From NCBI GenBank assembly GCA_034376725.1, contig JAXMJH010000041.1, forward strand, positions 1-64,000: 64,000 nt of DNA. Reading direction: 5' to 3'. The notes beneath the pieces were generated by a model, which made no database searches, was not told where the DNA came from, and saw only the letters and a program-made list of their open reading frames with translations. How positions within the stretch are numbered: the stretch's first letter is position 1; every line of letters starts with the position of its first letter. The DNA is from UBA11164 sp034376725 (lineage in GTDB: Bacteria > Pseudomonadota > Gammaproteobacteria > Xanthomonadales > Xanthomonadaceae). Both the position numbers and the translations under genes were made by a program. This document shows positions 26,023 through 35,305 of the stretch, one piece after another.

Positions 26023-27308
26023 TGGCCGCGATCAGCATCCATTCCGGACCGCAGGCGCAGCGCGTGGAAGCGCTGGAAGGCCGCTACGACCCCCTGCTGA
26101 TGCTCAGCGCCGGCCTGCTGGCAGCGATCGGGATCGTGATGGTCGGCTCCAGCTCGGTCGCTATCGCCGAGGGGCTGGGCGTGGGCCCGAATCATTTCCT
26201 GATCCGCCATCTGGTCTTTCTGTCGCTGGGCCTCGCGCTTGCGGTGATCCTGTGCCGGGTCGAACTCAAAGTGCTGGAGCGCCACAGCCGTTTGCTGCTG
26301 CTGGGGTGCTTCGTTCTGGTCGGTCTGGTCTTCGTGCCGGGCATAGGTCACACGGTCAACGGGGCACAGCGCTGGATCAATCTGGGCGTTTCGAATTTTC
26401 AAGCGGTCGAGGCAGTCAAGGTGCTGCTCATCCTCTGGCTGGCCAGTTACCTCAAGCGTTACGGCGACGCGGTCGCCCATTCCTGGGCTGGTCTGCTCAA
26501 GCCGATCGGAATCATGGTGGTACTGGTGCTGGCGCTGCTCGCGCAGCCGGACTTCGGTTCGGTGATGCTCATCGGCGCGGTGTTCGGCGGCATGCTGTTT
26601 CTGGGCGGCGCCAGCCTGCCCCGGCTGCTGATGCTGGGCTCGCTGGCGCTGCCGCTGCTGGCCTGGCTGGCGGTGACGGAGTCCTACCGTCTGCGCCGGC
26701 TGACCTCGTTCCTCAACCCCTGGGCCGATCCGTTCGATAACGGCTTTCAGCTGACCCAGGCATTGATCGCCATCGGTCGCGGCGAATGTTTCGGCGTCGG
26801 CCTCGGCGCCAGCATTCAGAAACTGTTCTACCTGCCGGAGGCGCATACCGATTTCATCCTCTCGGTACTGGCTGAAGAGCTGGGCTTCGTTGGCGTCCTG
26901 GCGGTCATCACGCTGTTCGCCGTGTTCGCCGGTCGCTGCCTGTGGATCGGCTATCGGGCGCTGGAGATGAGCCGGCGATTCGCCGGACTGGTGGCCTGCG
27001 GCGTCGGTCTGTGGATCGGGCTTCAGGCGCTGGTCTCGATCGGAGTGAACTTCGGCGTGCTGCCGACCAAGGGTCTGACCCTGCCGCTGGTGTCCTCCGG
27101 CGGCTCCAGCGTGCTGATGACCTGCGTTGCCATCGGTCTGGTGCTTCGGGTCAGCTATGAACTGGAGCGGGCCCAGCGCCAGGTCGCCCATCACCGGGCC
27201 GAACTGGCCCTGGAGTCGTTCCAGCCGATGGCCATCGTTCCCGGTGCCGGCAGCGCAGCCCGTGGCAAGCGCGAGCGCGTCGAGCCTCGGATGGGGGCGA
27301 CGGTATGA
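26022..27308 (+). CDS. ftsW: Septal peptidoglycan polymerase FtsW (SEDS)
   Basis: 428 aa. The SEDS glycosyltransferase polymerises lipid II at the septum with FtsI. About ten membrane segments are visible. Family marks are GHTVNGAQRWINLG, LAQPDFGSVML, GFQLTQALIAIGRGECFGVGLG, LPEAHTDFILSVLAEELGF and GVLPTKGLTLPLVSSGGSS. Start and mraY stop overlap by one base (TGATG). The longer frame upstream is a shadow of mraY. Confidence 0.96.
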   Translation: MAAISIHSGPQAQRVEALEGRYDPLLMLSAGLLAAIGIVMVGSSSVAIAEGLGVGPNHFLIRHLVFLSLGLALAVILCRVELKVLERHSRLLLLGCFVLVGLVFVPGIGHTVNGAQRWINLGVSNFQAVEAVKVLLILWLASYLKRYGDAVAHSWAGLLKPIGIMVVLVLALLAQPDFGSVMLIGAVFGGMLFLGGASLPRLLMLGSLALPLLAWLAVTESYRLRRLTSFLNPWADPFDNGFQLTQALIAIGRGECFGVGLGASIQKLFYLPEAHTDFILSVLAEELGFVGVLAVITLFAVFAGRCLWIGYRALEMSRRFAGLVACGVGLWIGLQALVSIGVNFGVLPTKGLTLPLVSSGGSSVLMTCVAIGLVLRVSYELERAQRQVAHHRAELALESFQPMAIVPGAGSAARGKRERVEPRMGATV

Positions 27309-28384
27309 GCGTGACTCCGATCGTCATTTTGGCCGGTGGCACCGGCGGGCACATCTTTCCTGGTCTCGCGGTCGCCGCGGCGCTGAGCGCGCGCGCGGTC
27401 CCCGTGGTCTGGCTGGGCGCGCACGGGGGTATGGAGACCCGGTTGGTGCCGGCGCAGGGGATCGAGCTGCGCACCCTGTCGATCACCGGACTGCGCGGCA
27501 AGGGGCCGGCCGCGCTGGCGGTCGCGCCGGTGCGGCTGATTCGCGCGGTATGGCAGGGCCTGCACGCATTGCGCGAGATCCGCCCCGCTGCGGTGATCAG
27601 TTTCGGCGGCTTCGCTGCCGGGCCGGGCGGACTGGCCGCATGGCTGCTGCGCATCCCGCTGCTGGTTCACGAACAGAACCGCGCGCCGGGTCTGACCAAT
27701 CGGGTACTGGCCCGTTTGTCCGCCCGCGTGCTGTGCGGTTTTCCGGATACATTCCCGGGCTTGGCGTCCGAAACGGTGGGCAACCCGGTGCGTGCCGGGA
27801 TCGCCGCACTTGCGCCTCCGGGCGAGCGCTTCGCCGGCCGGTCCGGCCCGGTGCGCGTGCTGGTGCTGGGCGGAAGCCAGGGCGCACGTGCGCTGAACCG
27901 GACCGTCCCCGGCGTGCTGGCCCGGTGTGCCGGCAGTGCGGCGCTGGAAGTCCGCCACCAGTGCGGTCGGAACCTGCTGCCGGAGGCCGATTCGGCGTAT
28001 GCCGACACCGGACTCCCGGCACAGCTGCTGCCGTTCATCGACGACATGGCCGAAGCCTACGGCTGGGCCGACCTGGTGATCTGCCGGGCCGGCGCCTTGA
28101 CCCTGGCCGAGCTGGCAGCGGCCGGACTGCCTGGCGTGCTGGTGCCGTTCCCGGCGGCGGTCGACGATCACCAGACCCGCAATGCCGAATTCATGGTCGA
28201 GCACGGCGCCGCAGCCCTGGTTGCCGAAGGCGACGACTTTGATCAGCGTCTTGAATATGCCCTGCTGCCCTTGCTGACCAGCGTCGAGCAGCGCCGCGAC
28301 ATGGCCGAAGCGGCGCGGGCGCTGGCCTTGCCGGATGCCGCCGCGCGGGTCGCCGGGATCGCCCTGGCCGAGGTGCGTCCATGA
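27305..28384 (+). CDS. murG: Lipid II synthase MurG
   Basis: 359 aa peripheral inner-membrane glycosyltransferase that adds GlcNAc to lipid I. The N-terminal glycine loop ILAGGTGGHIFPGLAVA, ISFGGFAAGPGGLAAW, HEQNRAPGLTN and the C-terminal VICRAGALTLAELAAAGLPGVLVPFP are diagnostic. ATGA overlaps with ftsW before and murC after. Confidence 0.97.
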   Translation: MSVTPIVILAGGTGGHIFPGLAVAAALSARAVPVVWLGAHGGMETRLVPAQGIELRTLSITGLRGKGPAALAVAPVRLIRAVWQGLHALREIRPAAVISFGGFAAGPGGLAAWLLRIPLLVHEQNRAPGLTNRVLARLSARVLCGFPDTFPGLASETVGNPVRAGIAALAPPGERFAGRSGPVRVLVLGGSQGARALNRTVPGVLARCAGSAALEVRHQCGRNLLPEADSAYADTGLPAQLLPFIDDMAEAYGWADLVICRAGALTLAELAAAGLPGVLVPFPAAVDDHQTRNAEFMVEHGAAALVAEGDDFDQRLEYALLPLLTSVEQRRDMAEAARALALPDAAARVAGIALAEVRP

Positions 28385-29802
28385 AGCGCCGTCTCCAGCA
28401 GACCGGCGACCTGGCCAAGGCCTTTTCGCGGGTTCATTTCATCGGCATCGGCGGCGTCGGCATGAGCGGCATCGCCGAGGTGTTGACCACGCTGGGCTAC
28501 AAGGTGTCCGGCTCGGACATCAGCGAGAGCGCGAGCACCCGCCGGCTGGCCCAGCTCGGCGCGCGCATCCATATCGGTCACCAGGCCGAGAATTTGCGCG
28601 ATGCCGATGCGGTGGTCACTTCCAGCGCCATCCGCGCCGACAACCCCGAACTGCTGGCCGCCCGCGCCCAGCGCGTCCCGGTTGTGCCGCGCGCGGAAAT
28701 GCTGGCCGAGCTGATGCGCTTCCGGCGCGGGGTGGCGATCGCCGGTACGCACGGCAAGACCACCACCACCAGCCTGATCGCCAGCGTGCTCACCGAGGGC
28801 GGCCTGGACCCGACCTTCGTGATCGGCGGGCAGTTGCTCTCGGCCGGCGCCAACGCCCGCCTGGGGACCAGCCAGTGGCTGGTGGCCGAGGCCGACGAGA
28901 GCGACGGCAGCTTCCTGCGCCTGAGTCCGTTGATCGCCGTGGTCACCAATATCGATGCCGATCATCTGGAAAACTACGGCGGCGATTTCGGCCGGATCAA
29001 GGCGGCGTTCTCCGAGTTCCTGCACCGGCTGCCGTTTTACGGGCTGGCGGTGCTGTGCATCGACGATGCGGAAGTCGCTGCGCTCGCCGATCAGATGCCG
29101 CGTCATGTGATGACTTACGGCTTCGACCCGGCCGCCGATGTGCGCGCCGATGATCTGGTCGCCGAAGGCGCACGTACGCACTTCAACCTGTCCCTGCCGG
29201 AGGCCGATCCGGTTCCGGTCAGCCTGAATCTGCCTGGCCGGCACAACGTGCTCAACGCACTGGCTGCCGCTGCGGTGGGCTGGCAGCTGGGCGTCTCGGC
29301 GGCAGAGATCGCCTACGCGCTGGCGCATTTTCAGGGTATCGGCCGGCGCTTCAATCTGGTCGGCGACTACGACTTCGGCAACGGCCGGGCGCTGCTGGTC
29401 GACGATTACGGCCACCATCCGGCCGAGCTGGCCGCCGTGTTCGAGGCAGCCCGCTCGGGCTGGCCCGAGCGCCGCCTGGTTGCCGCGTTCCAACCGCACC
29501 GTTACAGCCGGACCCGCGATTTGCTGGACGACTTCGCCGCTGTGCTGTCGGAAGTCGATGCACTGGTGCTGACCGAAGTCTATCCGGCCGGCGAGGCGCC
29601 GATCGTCGGTGCCGACAGCAAGTCCTTGGCGCGCGCCATCCGCGCACGCGGCCGGATCGACCCGGTGCTGGTCGCGCATCCGTCCGATCTGCCCGATGTG
29701 CTGCCCGACGTGCTGCGCGACGGCGATCTGTTGCTGCTGCTGGGCGCCGGCGACATCGGTCAGGTTTCGCGCGCGCTTCCGCTCGCCGAGGCTGAATCAT
29801 GA
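28381..29802 (+). CDS. murC: UDP-N-acetylmuramate:L-alanine ligase MurC
   Basis: 473 aa. It adds L-Ala to UDP-MurNAc, the first amino acid step. The Rossmann segment VHFIGIGGVGMSGIAE, ATP loop IAGTHGKTTTTSL near residue 121, AEADESDGSFL and DDYGHHPAEL are all present. No murB follows, so ddl comes next directly. It overlaps its neighbours by 4 bp. Confidence 0.97.
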   Translation: MKRRLQQTGDLAKAFSRVHFIGIGGVGMSGIAEVLTTLGYKVSGSDISESASTRRLAQLGARIHIGHQAENLRDADAVVTSSAIRADNPELLAARAQRVPVVPRAEMLAELMRFRRGVAIAGTHGKTTTTSLIASVLTEGGLDPTFVIGGQLLSAGANARLGTSQWLVAEADESDGSFLRLSPLIAVVTNIDADHLENYGGDFGRIKAAFSEFLHRLPFYGLAVLCIDDAEVAALADQMPRHVMTYGFDPAADVRADDLVAEGARTHFNLSLPEADPVPVSLNLPGRHNVLNALAAAAVGWQLGVSAAEIAYALAHFQGIGRRFNLVGDYDFGNGRALLVDDYGHHPAELAAVFEAARSGWPERRLVAAFQPHRYSRTRDLLDDFAAVLSEVDALVLTEVYPAGEAPIVGADSKSLARAIRARGRIDPVLVAHPSDLPDVLPDVLRDGDLLLLLGAGDIGQVSRALPLAEAES

Positions 29803-30755
29803 GCCGGCTCGATGCCTCGCGGTTCGGCCGCGTCGCCGTTCTGATGGGCGGCACCAGCAGTGAGCGCGCCGTGTCCCTGGATTCCGGGCGCAACGTGCTG
29901 GACGCCCTGCTGGCGCGCGGCGTCGACGCTTTCCCGATCGACGGCATCTCCGAGCTCACGCCAGCGCTGGCGGCCGGGCGGATCGACCGCGTGTTCAACG
30001 TGCTGCACGGCAGCCGCGGCGGTGGCGAGGATGGCGTGGTCCAGGGTCTGCTGGAGGCCTTCGGTGTGCCCTGCACCGGCTCGGACGTGCTCGGCTCGGC
30101 GCTGAGCATGGACAAGATTCGCAGCAAGCAGGTCTGGCAGGCGATCGGTCTGCCGACGCCGGAGTTTCGCCGTCTGGCACCGGGCGACGACCTCGGCGCA
30201 ACCATCGCCGAGCTGGGTTTCCCACTGGTGGTCAAGCCGGCCTGCGAGGGCTCCAGCGTCGGGATCAGCCGGCTGTTCGGCGCCGATGACGTGCCGGCGG
30301 CGCTGGCGCTGGCCGCCGACTACCTTAATCCGTCGAGCGGAGGCGAGCTGCTGGTCGAGCGGCTCATCGAGGGCGGCGAATATACCGTGGGCATTCTCGG
30401 CCGGCAGGCGCTGCCGAGCATCCGCATCGTCCCGGCCGGCGCGTATTACGACTATCACGCCAAGTATCTCGCCGAAGACACCCGCTACATCTGTCCCGGT
30501 CTCGACGACGCCGACCAGGAAGCGGCGATCCGCGAACTCGCGCTGCGCGCGTTCGACGCGCTGGGCTGCCGGGGCTGGGGCCGGGTCGACGTGATGCGCG
30601 ACCAGGGCGGCGGCAACTGGCTTCTCGAAGTCAATACCGCGCCCGGCATGACCAGTCATTCGCTGGTGCCCAAGGCCGCTGCGGCGCTGGGGATCGACTT
30701 CGAAACCCTGTGCTGGCAGATCCTCGCCCAGACCCTGCCCGAGGCAACGCCGTGA
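29799..30755 (+). CDS. ddl: D-alanine:D-alanine ligase
   Basis: 318 aa, ATP-grasp fold. It makes the D-Ala-D-Ala dipeptide used by MurF. VAVLMGGTSSERAVSLDSG at the N terminus, HGSRGGGEDGVVQGLLE (HGxxGEDG class), VVKPACEGSSVGI, and LLEVNTAPGMTSHSLVPKAA near the C terminus are visible. The dcw location indicates the DdlB type. It is coupled to murC and ftsQ by 4-bp overlaps. Confidence 0.97.
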   Translation: MSRLDASRFGRVAVLMGGTSSERAVSLDSGRNVLDALLARGVDAFPIDGISELTPALAAGRIDRVFNVLHGSRGGGEDGVVQGLLEAFGVPCTGSDVLGSALSMDKIRSKQVWQAIGLPTPEFRRLAPGDDLGATIAELGFPLVVKPACEGSSVGISRLFGADDVPAALALAADYLNPSSGGELLVERLIEGGEYTVGILGRQALPSIRIVPAGAYYDYHAKYLAEDTRYICPGLDDADQEAAIRELALRAFDALGCRGWGRVDVMRDQGGGNWLLEVNTAPGMTSHSLVPKAAAALGIDFETLCWQILAQTLPEATP

Positions 30756-31495
30756 GCGCGCTTCGTCAACTGGTGCTCTGGCTGGTCGCATTGGCGCTGG
30801 TCATTGCGCCCGGCGTGGCGGTGTTCAACGGCTGGATCGCCAGCGAGCGCTGGCCGCTGAAGCGCCTGTGGATCGAGGCCGAATTCGTTCAGATCGATGA
30901 GCAGGCGGTGCGCGATGCGGTGCTTCCCTACCTGGACCGGGGGTTTTTCGCGGTCAGTCCGGAGCAGCTGCGCCAGGCCGTGCTGGCACTGCCCTGGGTG
31001 GCCCATGCCGAGGTGCGCAAGCGCTGGCCGGACGTGCTGGAAATCCGCCTGGTCGAGCGGCGCGCGGTGGCGCGCTGGGGCGACGGACAACTGCTTTCCG
31101 ATCGCGGCGAAGTGTTCGAGACCGAACACGCTCAGGGCACCGAGGCGCTTCCGCATTTGATCGGCCCGCAAACCCGGCTGCGCGATCTGGTCGAATTCCA
31201 CCGGCTGTCCAGCACCCGTCTGGCGCCCTACGGCCTGATGGTTCGTCGCGTCGAGCTCAGCCCGCGCGGCAGCTGGAGCCTGACCTTGGATGACCAGAGC
31301 ACCCTTCTGCTGGGCCGTACCGACCCCGAGTCGCGGGTCGCCAGATTCGCTGCCTTGCTGCCGCGGCTGCGCCAGGAAGGCCGTGCCATCGTGCGCGCCG
31401 ATCTGCGCCATGCCGACGGCCTGGCGATGCGCTGGGGCGAGCCGCTTCCCACTGCACCACAACCGGCGGCCAAGGCCGTTGAACAGGACACGTAA
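30752..31495 (+). CDS. ftsQ: Cell division protein FtsQ
   Basis: 247 aa bitopic inner-membrane protein linking cytoplasmic and periplasmic parts of the divisome. A transmembrane segment spans about residues 5-24, followed by a POTRA domain (LKRLWIEAEFVQIDEQAVRDAV) and the FtsQ beta domain (WPDVLEIRLVERRAVARW). The start is GTG overlapping the ddl stop (GTGA). The stop overlaps the ftsA ATG by one base. Confidence 0.93.
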   Translation: MSALRQLVLWLVALALVIAPGVAVFNGWIASERWPLKRLWIEAEFVQIDEQAVRDAVLPYLDRGFFAVSPEQLRQAVLALPWVAHAEVRKRWPDVLEIRLVERRAVARWGDGQLLSDRGEVFETEHAQGTEALPHLIGPQTRLRDLVEFHRLSSTRLAPYGLMVRRVELSPRGSWSLTLDDQSTLLLGRTDPESRVARFAALLPRLRQEGRAIVRADLRHADGLAMRWGEPLPTAPQPAAKAVEQDT

Positions 31496-32730
31496 TGAAT
31501 CGCAAAGGCGACAAATCGCTCATCGTCGGCCTCGATATCGGCACCTCCAAGGTGATCGCTCTGGTCGGCGAGTACAGCCAGGGCAACCCGATCGAAGTGA
31601 TCGGCATCGGCACCCACGAATCGCGCGGCATGAAGCGCGGCGTGGTGGTGGATATCGAATCCACCGTGCAGTCGATCCAGCGCGCCATCGAAGAGGCGGA
31701 AATGATGGCCGGCTGCGAAATCCGCTCGGTCTATGCCTCCATCTCGGGCAGCCACATTCATTGCCGCAACTCGCCCGGCATCGTGCCGATCCGCGATGGC
31801 GAGGTCAGCTACGCCGATCTCGAGCGCGTGCTGGAGGCGGCCAAGGCGGTCGCCATTCCTTCCGATCAGCGCATCCTGCACGCGATACCGCAGGAATACA
31901 TCGTCGACAACTCGCAGGAGGGCATCCGCCATCCGGTCGGCATGTCCGGCGTCCGGCTGGAAGTGCGCGCGCATCTGGTGGTCGGCGCCCAGTCGGCGGC
32001 ACAGAACGTGACCAAGTGCGTGCAGCGTTGCGGCCTGCAGGTCGATGATCTGGTGCTGTCGTCGCTGGCCTCGGCCACTGCGGTGCTGACCAGCGACGAG
32101 AAGGAGCTGGGCGTTGCCTTGGTCGACATCGGCGCCGGCACCACCGATCTGGCGGTGTTCGTGCAGGGCGCGATCCGCCACACCGCCAGTCTGCCGATCG
32201 CCGGCGATCAGGTGACCAACGACATCGCCCATCTGCTGCGCACGCCGACCCCGGAGGCCGAACAGATCAAGGTGCGCTATGCCTGCGCGCTGGCCTATCT
32301 GGCGACCGCCGAAGAAAGCATCCAGGTGCCCTCGGTGGGCGATCGCCCGCCGCGCCGGCTGGCCCGACAGGCGCTCGCCGAGGCCGTGCAGCGCCGCTAC
32401 GAGGAAATCTTCGAGATGGTGCAGGCCGAGCTGCGCCGGTCCGGATTCGAGGAACTGATCCGCGCCGGGCTGGTGCTGACCGGCGGCGCATCGCGCATGG
32501 AGGGCGTGGTCGAGCTGGCCGAAGAGATGCTGCACATGCCGGTTCGCATCGGCGTTCCGCAGCACGTCACCGGGCTGGGCGATGTGGTCGGCAACCCGAT
32601 CCACGCCACCGGCGTGGGGCTGCTCATCTCCGGAAGCCAGATCGAGAATCCCCGTCGGCCGGTTTTGCCGCCCGGTGGCGTGGCCAACCTGCTCGGACGG
32701 TTGCGCGACTGGTATCGGGGCCAGTTCTGA
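31495..32730 (+). CDS. ftsA: Cell division protein FtsA
   Basis: 411 aa actin-like ATPase that tethers FtsZ to the membrane. Phosphate-1 motif VGLDIGTSKVIALVG, SHS2 domain (EVIGIGTHESRGMKRGVVV), phosphate-2 VDIGAGTTDLAVF and TGGASRMEGV are present. The C terminus VANLLGRLRDWYRGQF forms the conserved amphipathic membrane-targeting helix. The one-base TAATG junction couples it to ftsQ. Confidence 0.97.
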   Translation: MNRKGDKSLIVGLDIGTSKVIALVGEYSQGNPIEVIGIGTHESRGMKRGVVVDIESTVQSIQRAIEEAEMMAGCEIRSVYASISGSHIHCRNSPGIVPIRDGEVSYADLERVLEAAKAVAIPSDQRILHAIPQEYIVDNSQEGIRHPVGMSGVRLEVRAHLVVGAQSAAQNVTKCVQRCGLQVDDLVLSSLASATAVLTSDEKELGVALVDIGAGTTDLAVFVQGAIRHTASLPIAGDQVTNDIAHLLRTPTPEAEQIKVRYACALAYLATAEESIQVPSVGDRPPRRLARQALAEAVQRRYEEIFEMVQAELRRSGFEELIRAGLVLTGGASRMEGVVELAEEMLHMPVRIGVPQHVTGLGDVVGNPIHATGVGLLISGSQIENPRRPVLPPGGVANLLGRLRDWYRGQF

Positions 32731-32928
32731 TGACCGGATCGTTTGCCATGACGCTCTGGAAACGCCTTTCACGGGCTCCGCGCGGTAGTCGCGATCGGAG
32801 TTCGCGCCGGCTCGCTTGGCCGGCAGATTCGCCACCCGAGACCCTCGCATGGCCCGGTTGGCTGGCACCGATCGATCGAACAACAACGTTGAACACACCC
32901 CCCCCTGTTACATCCACGGAGAGTTGAA

Positions 32929-34122
32929 ATGGCCCACTTCGAATTGATTGAGAAAACTGCACCCAATGCCGTCATCAAAGTGGTGGGTGTCGGCGGTGGT
33001 GGCGGAAATGCGGTTGCCCACATGGCCAACAGCGACATCGAGGGCGTCGAGTTCATCACCGCCAATACCGATGCGCAGGCGATCCGCAACTGCGGCGGCA
33101 AGCTTCAGCTGCAACTTGGCGCGAACGTCACCAAGGGTCTGGGCGCCGGCGCCAATCCGGAAGTCGGACGCCAGGCCGCGCTCGAGGACCGCGAGCGGAT
33201 CATGGAGGCGCTGGCTGGCGCGGACATGGTGTTCATCACCGCCGGCATGGGCGGCGGTACCGGTACCGGCGCAGCCCCGGTCTTCGCGCAGATCGCCAAG
33301 GAGATGGGCGTGCTCACCGTCGCCGTGGTCACCAAGCCGTTCCCGTTCGAGGGCCGGCGCCGGATGCAGGTCGCGCTCAAGGGCATCGAGGAGCTGAGCA
33401 ACCACTGCGACTCCCTGATCACCGTGCCCAATGAAAAGCTGATCACCGTTCTCGGTCGGGACGCGACCATGGTGCAGGCCTTCCGCGCCGCCAACGATGT
33501 GTTGCAGGGCGCGGTGCGCGGTATTGCCGACCTGATCGTCCGCCCGGGTCTGATCAACGTCGACTTTGCCGATGTGCGCACGGTGATGAGCGAAATGGGC
33601 ATGGCGATGATGGGCAGCGGTACCGCCCGCGGCGAGGACCGAGCCATGACGGCGGCCGAGGCGGCGATCAGCAACCCGCTGCTCGATGACGTGAACCTGG
33701 CCGGGGCGAACGGCATCCTGGTCAACATCACCGCCGGTCCCGACTTCACCATGCGCGAGTTCGACGAAGTCGGCCGCACCATCGAGGAATTCGCCAGCGA
33801 AGATGCCACCGTGGTCATCGGCACCGTGCTGGATCCGGAAATGCAGGACGAGGTTCGGGTGACCGTGGTGGCCACCGGACTCAATCGCGCGGCTGCCCGG
33901 CAGCCGATCCGGCCGGAGCAGGCCAAGCCGTTCAAGGTGGTGCGCAACGCCACCAATGGCCAGGTCGAATACGACGGCGACCCGCGGGTCGGCATCAATC
34001 CCGGACTCCGGGCCAGTCAGGTCGGTGAGTCGACACAGGCCCCGGCTACCGCGCTCGACAGCTACGCCGACAAGCGGGAATACCTGGACATCCCGGCCTT
34101 TCTGCGCCGCCAGGCCGACTGA
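32929..34122 (+). CDS. ftsZ: Cell division GTPase FtsZ
   Basis: 397 aa tubulin-like GTPase forming the Z-ring. The G-box GGGTGTGAAP lies at residues 108-117; the T7 synergy loop is NVDFADVRTVM near 207. The C-terminal conserved peptide REYLDIPAFLRRQ, which binds FtsA and ZipA, is intact. Unlike the genes before it, it is separated from ftsA by 198 bp, so an additional promoter there is likely, as in other gammaproteobacteria. A ribosome site GGAGAG-like (ACGGAGAGTTGAA) precedes the ATG. Confidence 0.98.
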   Translation: MAHFELIEKTAPNAVIKVVGVGGGGGNAVAHMANSDIEGVEFITANTDAQAIRNCGGKLQLQLGANVTKGLGAGANPEVGRQAALEDRERIMEALAGADMVFITAGMGGGTGTGAAPVFAQIAKEMGVLTVAVVTKPFPFEGRRRMQVALKGIEELSNHCDSLITVPNEKLITVLGRDATMVQAFRAANDVLQGAVRGIADLIVRPGLINVDFADVRTVMSEMGMAMMGSGTARGEDRAMTAAEAAISNPLLDDVNLAGANGILVNITAGPDFTMREFDEVGRTIEEFASEDATVVIGTVLDPEMQDEVRVTVVATGLNRAAARQPIRPEQAKPFKVVRNATNGQVEYDGDPRVGINPGLRASQVGESTQAPATALDSYADKREYLDIPAFLRRQAD

Positions 34123-34132
34123 TGGCCCTCCA

Positions 34133-34169
34133 CTCTGCGGCCGCCGGCACGGGGCGGGCGGCCGCAGAG
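34133..34169 (+). terminator. Perfect 13-bp hairpin between ftsZ and lpxC
   Basis: CTCTGCGGCCGCC at 34133-34145 and its exact complement at 34157-34169 enclose an 11-base loop. It starts 10 bp after the ftsZ stop. No U-run follows, so it may be a pause site, an mRNA end stabiliser or an imperfect terminator rather than a standard one. Confidence 0.5.
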
Positions 34170-34250
34170 GCCGGGGTGCTTGTTAAGGCGACGTTACCGG
34201 GTCTGCCGGCACACTGTGCGGGTTGCCGGGGGCTGCTTGGTCGGGGTCAT

Positions 34251-34288
34251 TCGAGCGAACGCTCGATTCGCGTGAGATAAGTTACAAT
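34251..34288 (+). promoter_or_regulatory. lpxC promoter region with an inverted repeat
   Basis: A -10-like TACAAT lies at 34283-34288. An inverted repeat TCGAGCG-AA-CGCTCGA at 34251-34266 covers the place where a -35 element would fall at 17-bp spacing. No good -35 match is present, which would fit an activator-dependent or otherwise regulated promoter. Confidence 0.4.
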
Positions 34289-34329
34289 TCTGTTAATCAG
34301 CCAGACAGCCTGGCAGGTGGCGCCACATC

Positions 34330-35250
34330 ATGATCAAACAACGAACGCTGAAAAACGTTATCCGCGCAACCGGCGTGGGTATGCATTCCGGCGAAAAGGT
34401 TTACATGACGCTGCGTCCGGCCGCGCCCGATACCGGCATCATCTTTCGACGCATCGATCTGCCCGAACCGGTCGAACTGCGCGCCTGCGCGCACTGTGTC
34501 GGCGATACCAGCATGTGCACGGCACTGGTCAATGGCGATGTGCGGGTTGCGACCGTCGAGCACTTGCTGGCCGCCATGGCCGGCCTGGGAATCGACAACG
34601 CCTACGTTGACCTGAGCGCGGCCGAGGTGCCGATCATGGACGGCTCGGCCGGACCGTTCGTATTCCTGCTGCAATCGGCGGGCATCGAAGAGCAGCCCAA
34701 GGCCAAGCGGTTCATTCGCATCCTCAAGACCATCGAAGTGCGCGAAGACGACAAGTGGGCGCGATTCGAGCCGTTCGACGGGTTCAAGGTCGGCTTCACC
34801 ATCGACTTCAAGCATCCGCGTTTTGCCGACAAGTCGAAGTGCACGGCGGAGATCGACTTTTCGGTCGATTCGTTCGTCAAGCAGGTCAGTCGCGCGCGGA
34901 CCTTCGGGTTCATGCGGGACATCGAAATGCTGCGCGACCGGGATCTGGTGCTGGGCGGCAGCCTCGACAACGCCATTGTGATGGACGACTACCGGGTGCT
35001 GAACGAAGACGGCCTGCGCTACGAGGACGAGTTCGTCCGGCACAAGATTCTCGATGCCATCGGCGACCTCTATCTCGCCGGTCGCGGCATCATCGGCGCG
35101 TTCCACGGGTTCAAAGCGGGACATGCACTGAACAACCGCCTCCTGCGTGCCCTGCTGGCCGATCGCACCGCCTGGGAGGAAGTCAGTTTCGACGAAACCG
35201 AGCGCGCGCCCTTCCTGCTGCCAGCCGCAACTTCGGCTCAAACTGCCTGA
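34330..35250 (+). CDS. lpxC: UDP-3-O-acyl-N-acetylglucosamine deacetylase LpxC
   Basis: 306 aa zinc enzyme, the committed step of lipid A synthesis. KNVIRATGVGMHSGEKV, TVEHLLAAMAGLGIDN (zinc His), EVPIMDGSAGPFV, DEFVRHKILDAIGDLYLAG (two further zinc/catalytic residues) and HALNN with the active-site His are intact. Its presence shows a lipid A-bearing Gram-negative envelope. It is 207 bp after ftsZ with its own promoter candidate. Confidence 0.98.
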   Translation: MIKQRTLKNVIRATGVGMHSGEKVYMTLRPAAPDTGIIFRRIDLPEPVELRACAHCVGDTSMCTALVNGDVRVATVEHLLAAMAGLGIDNAYVDLSAAEVPIMDGSAGPFVFLLQSAGIEEQPKAKRFIRILKTIEVREDDKWARFEPFDGFKVGFTIDFKHPRFADKSKCTAEIDFSVDSFVKQVSRARTFGFMRDIEMLRDRDLVLGGSLDNAIVMDDYRVLNEDGLRYEDEFVRHKILDAIGDLYLAGRGIIGAFHGFKAGHALNNRLLRALLADRTAWEEVSFDETERAPFLLPAATSAQTA

Positions 35251-35305
35251 CAAATCCCGCCCGATGGGGTATAAAGCCCGTTGGCCGTGATCGCCAGTCA
35301 GGCGG

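Noticed and set aside
32730..32927. A 65-codon reading frame exactly filling the gap between ftsA and ftsZ (ATG overlapping the ftsA stop, ending one base before the ftsZ ATG).
   Set aside because: The product has no family features and is rich in Pro/Arg/Thr. Its third-codon-position GC is near 60%, well below neighbouring genes. The gap more likely carries an ftsZ promoter.
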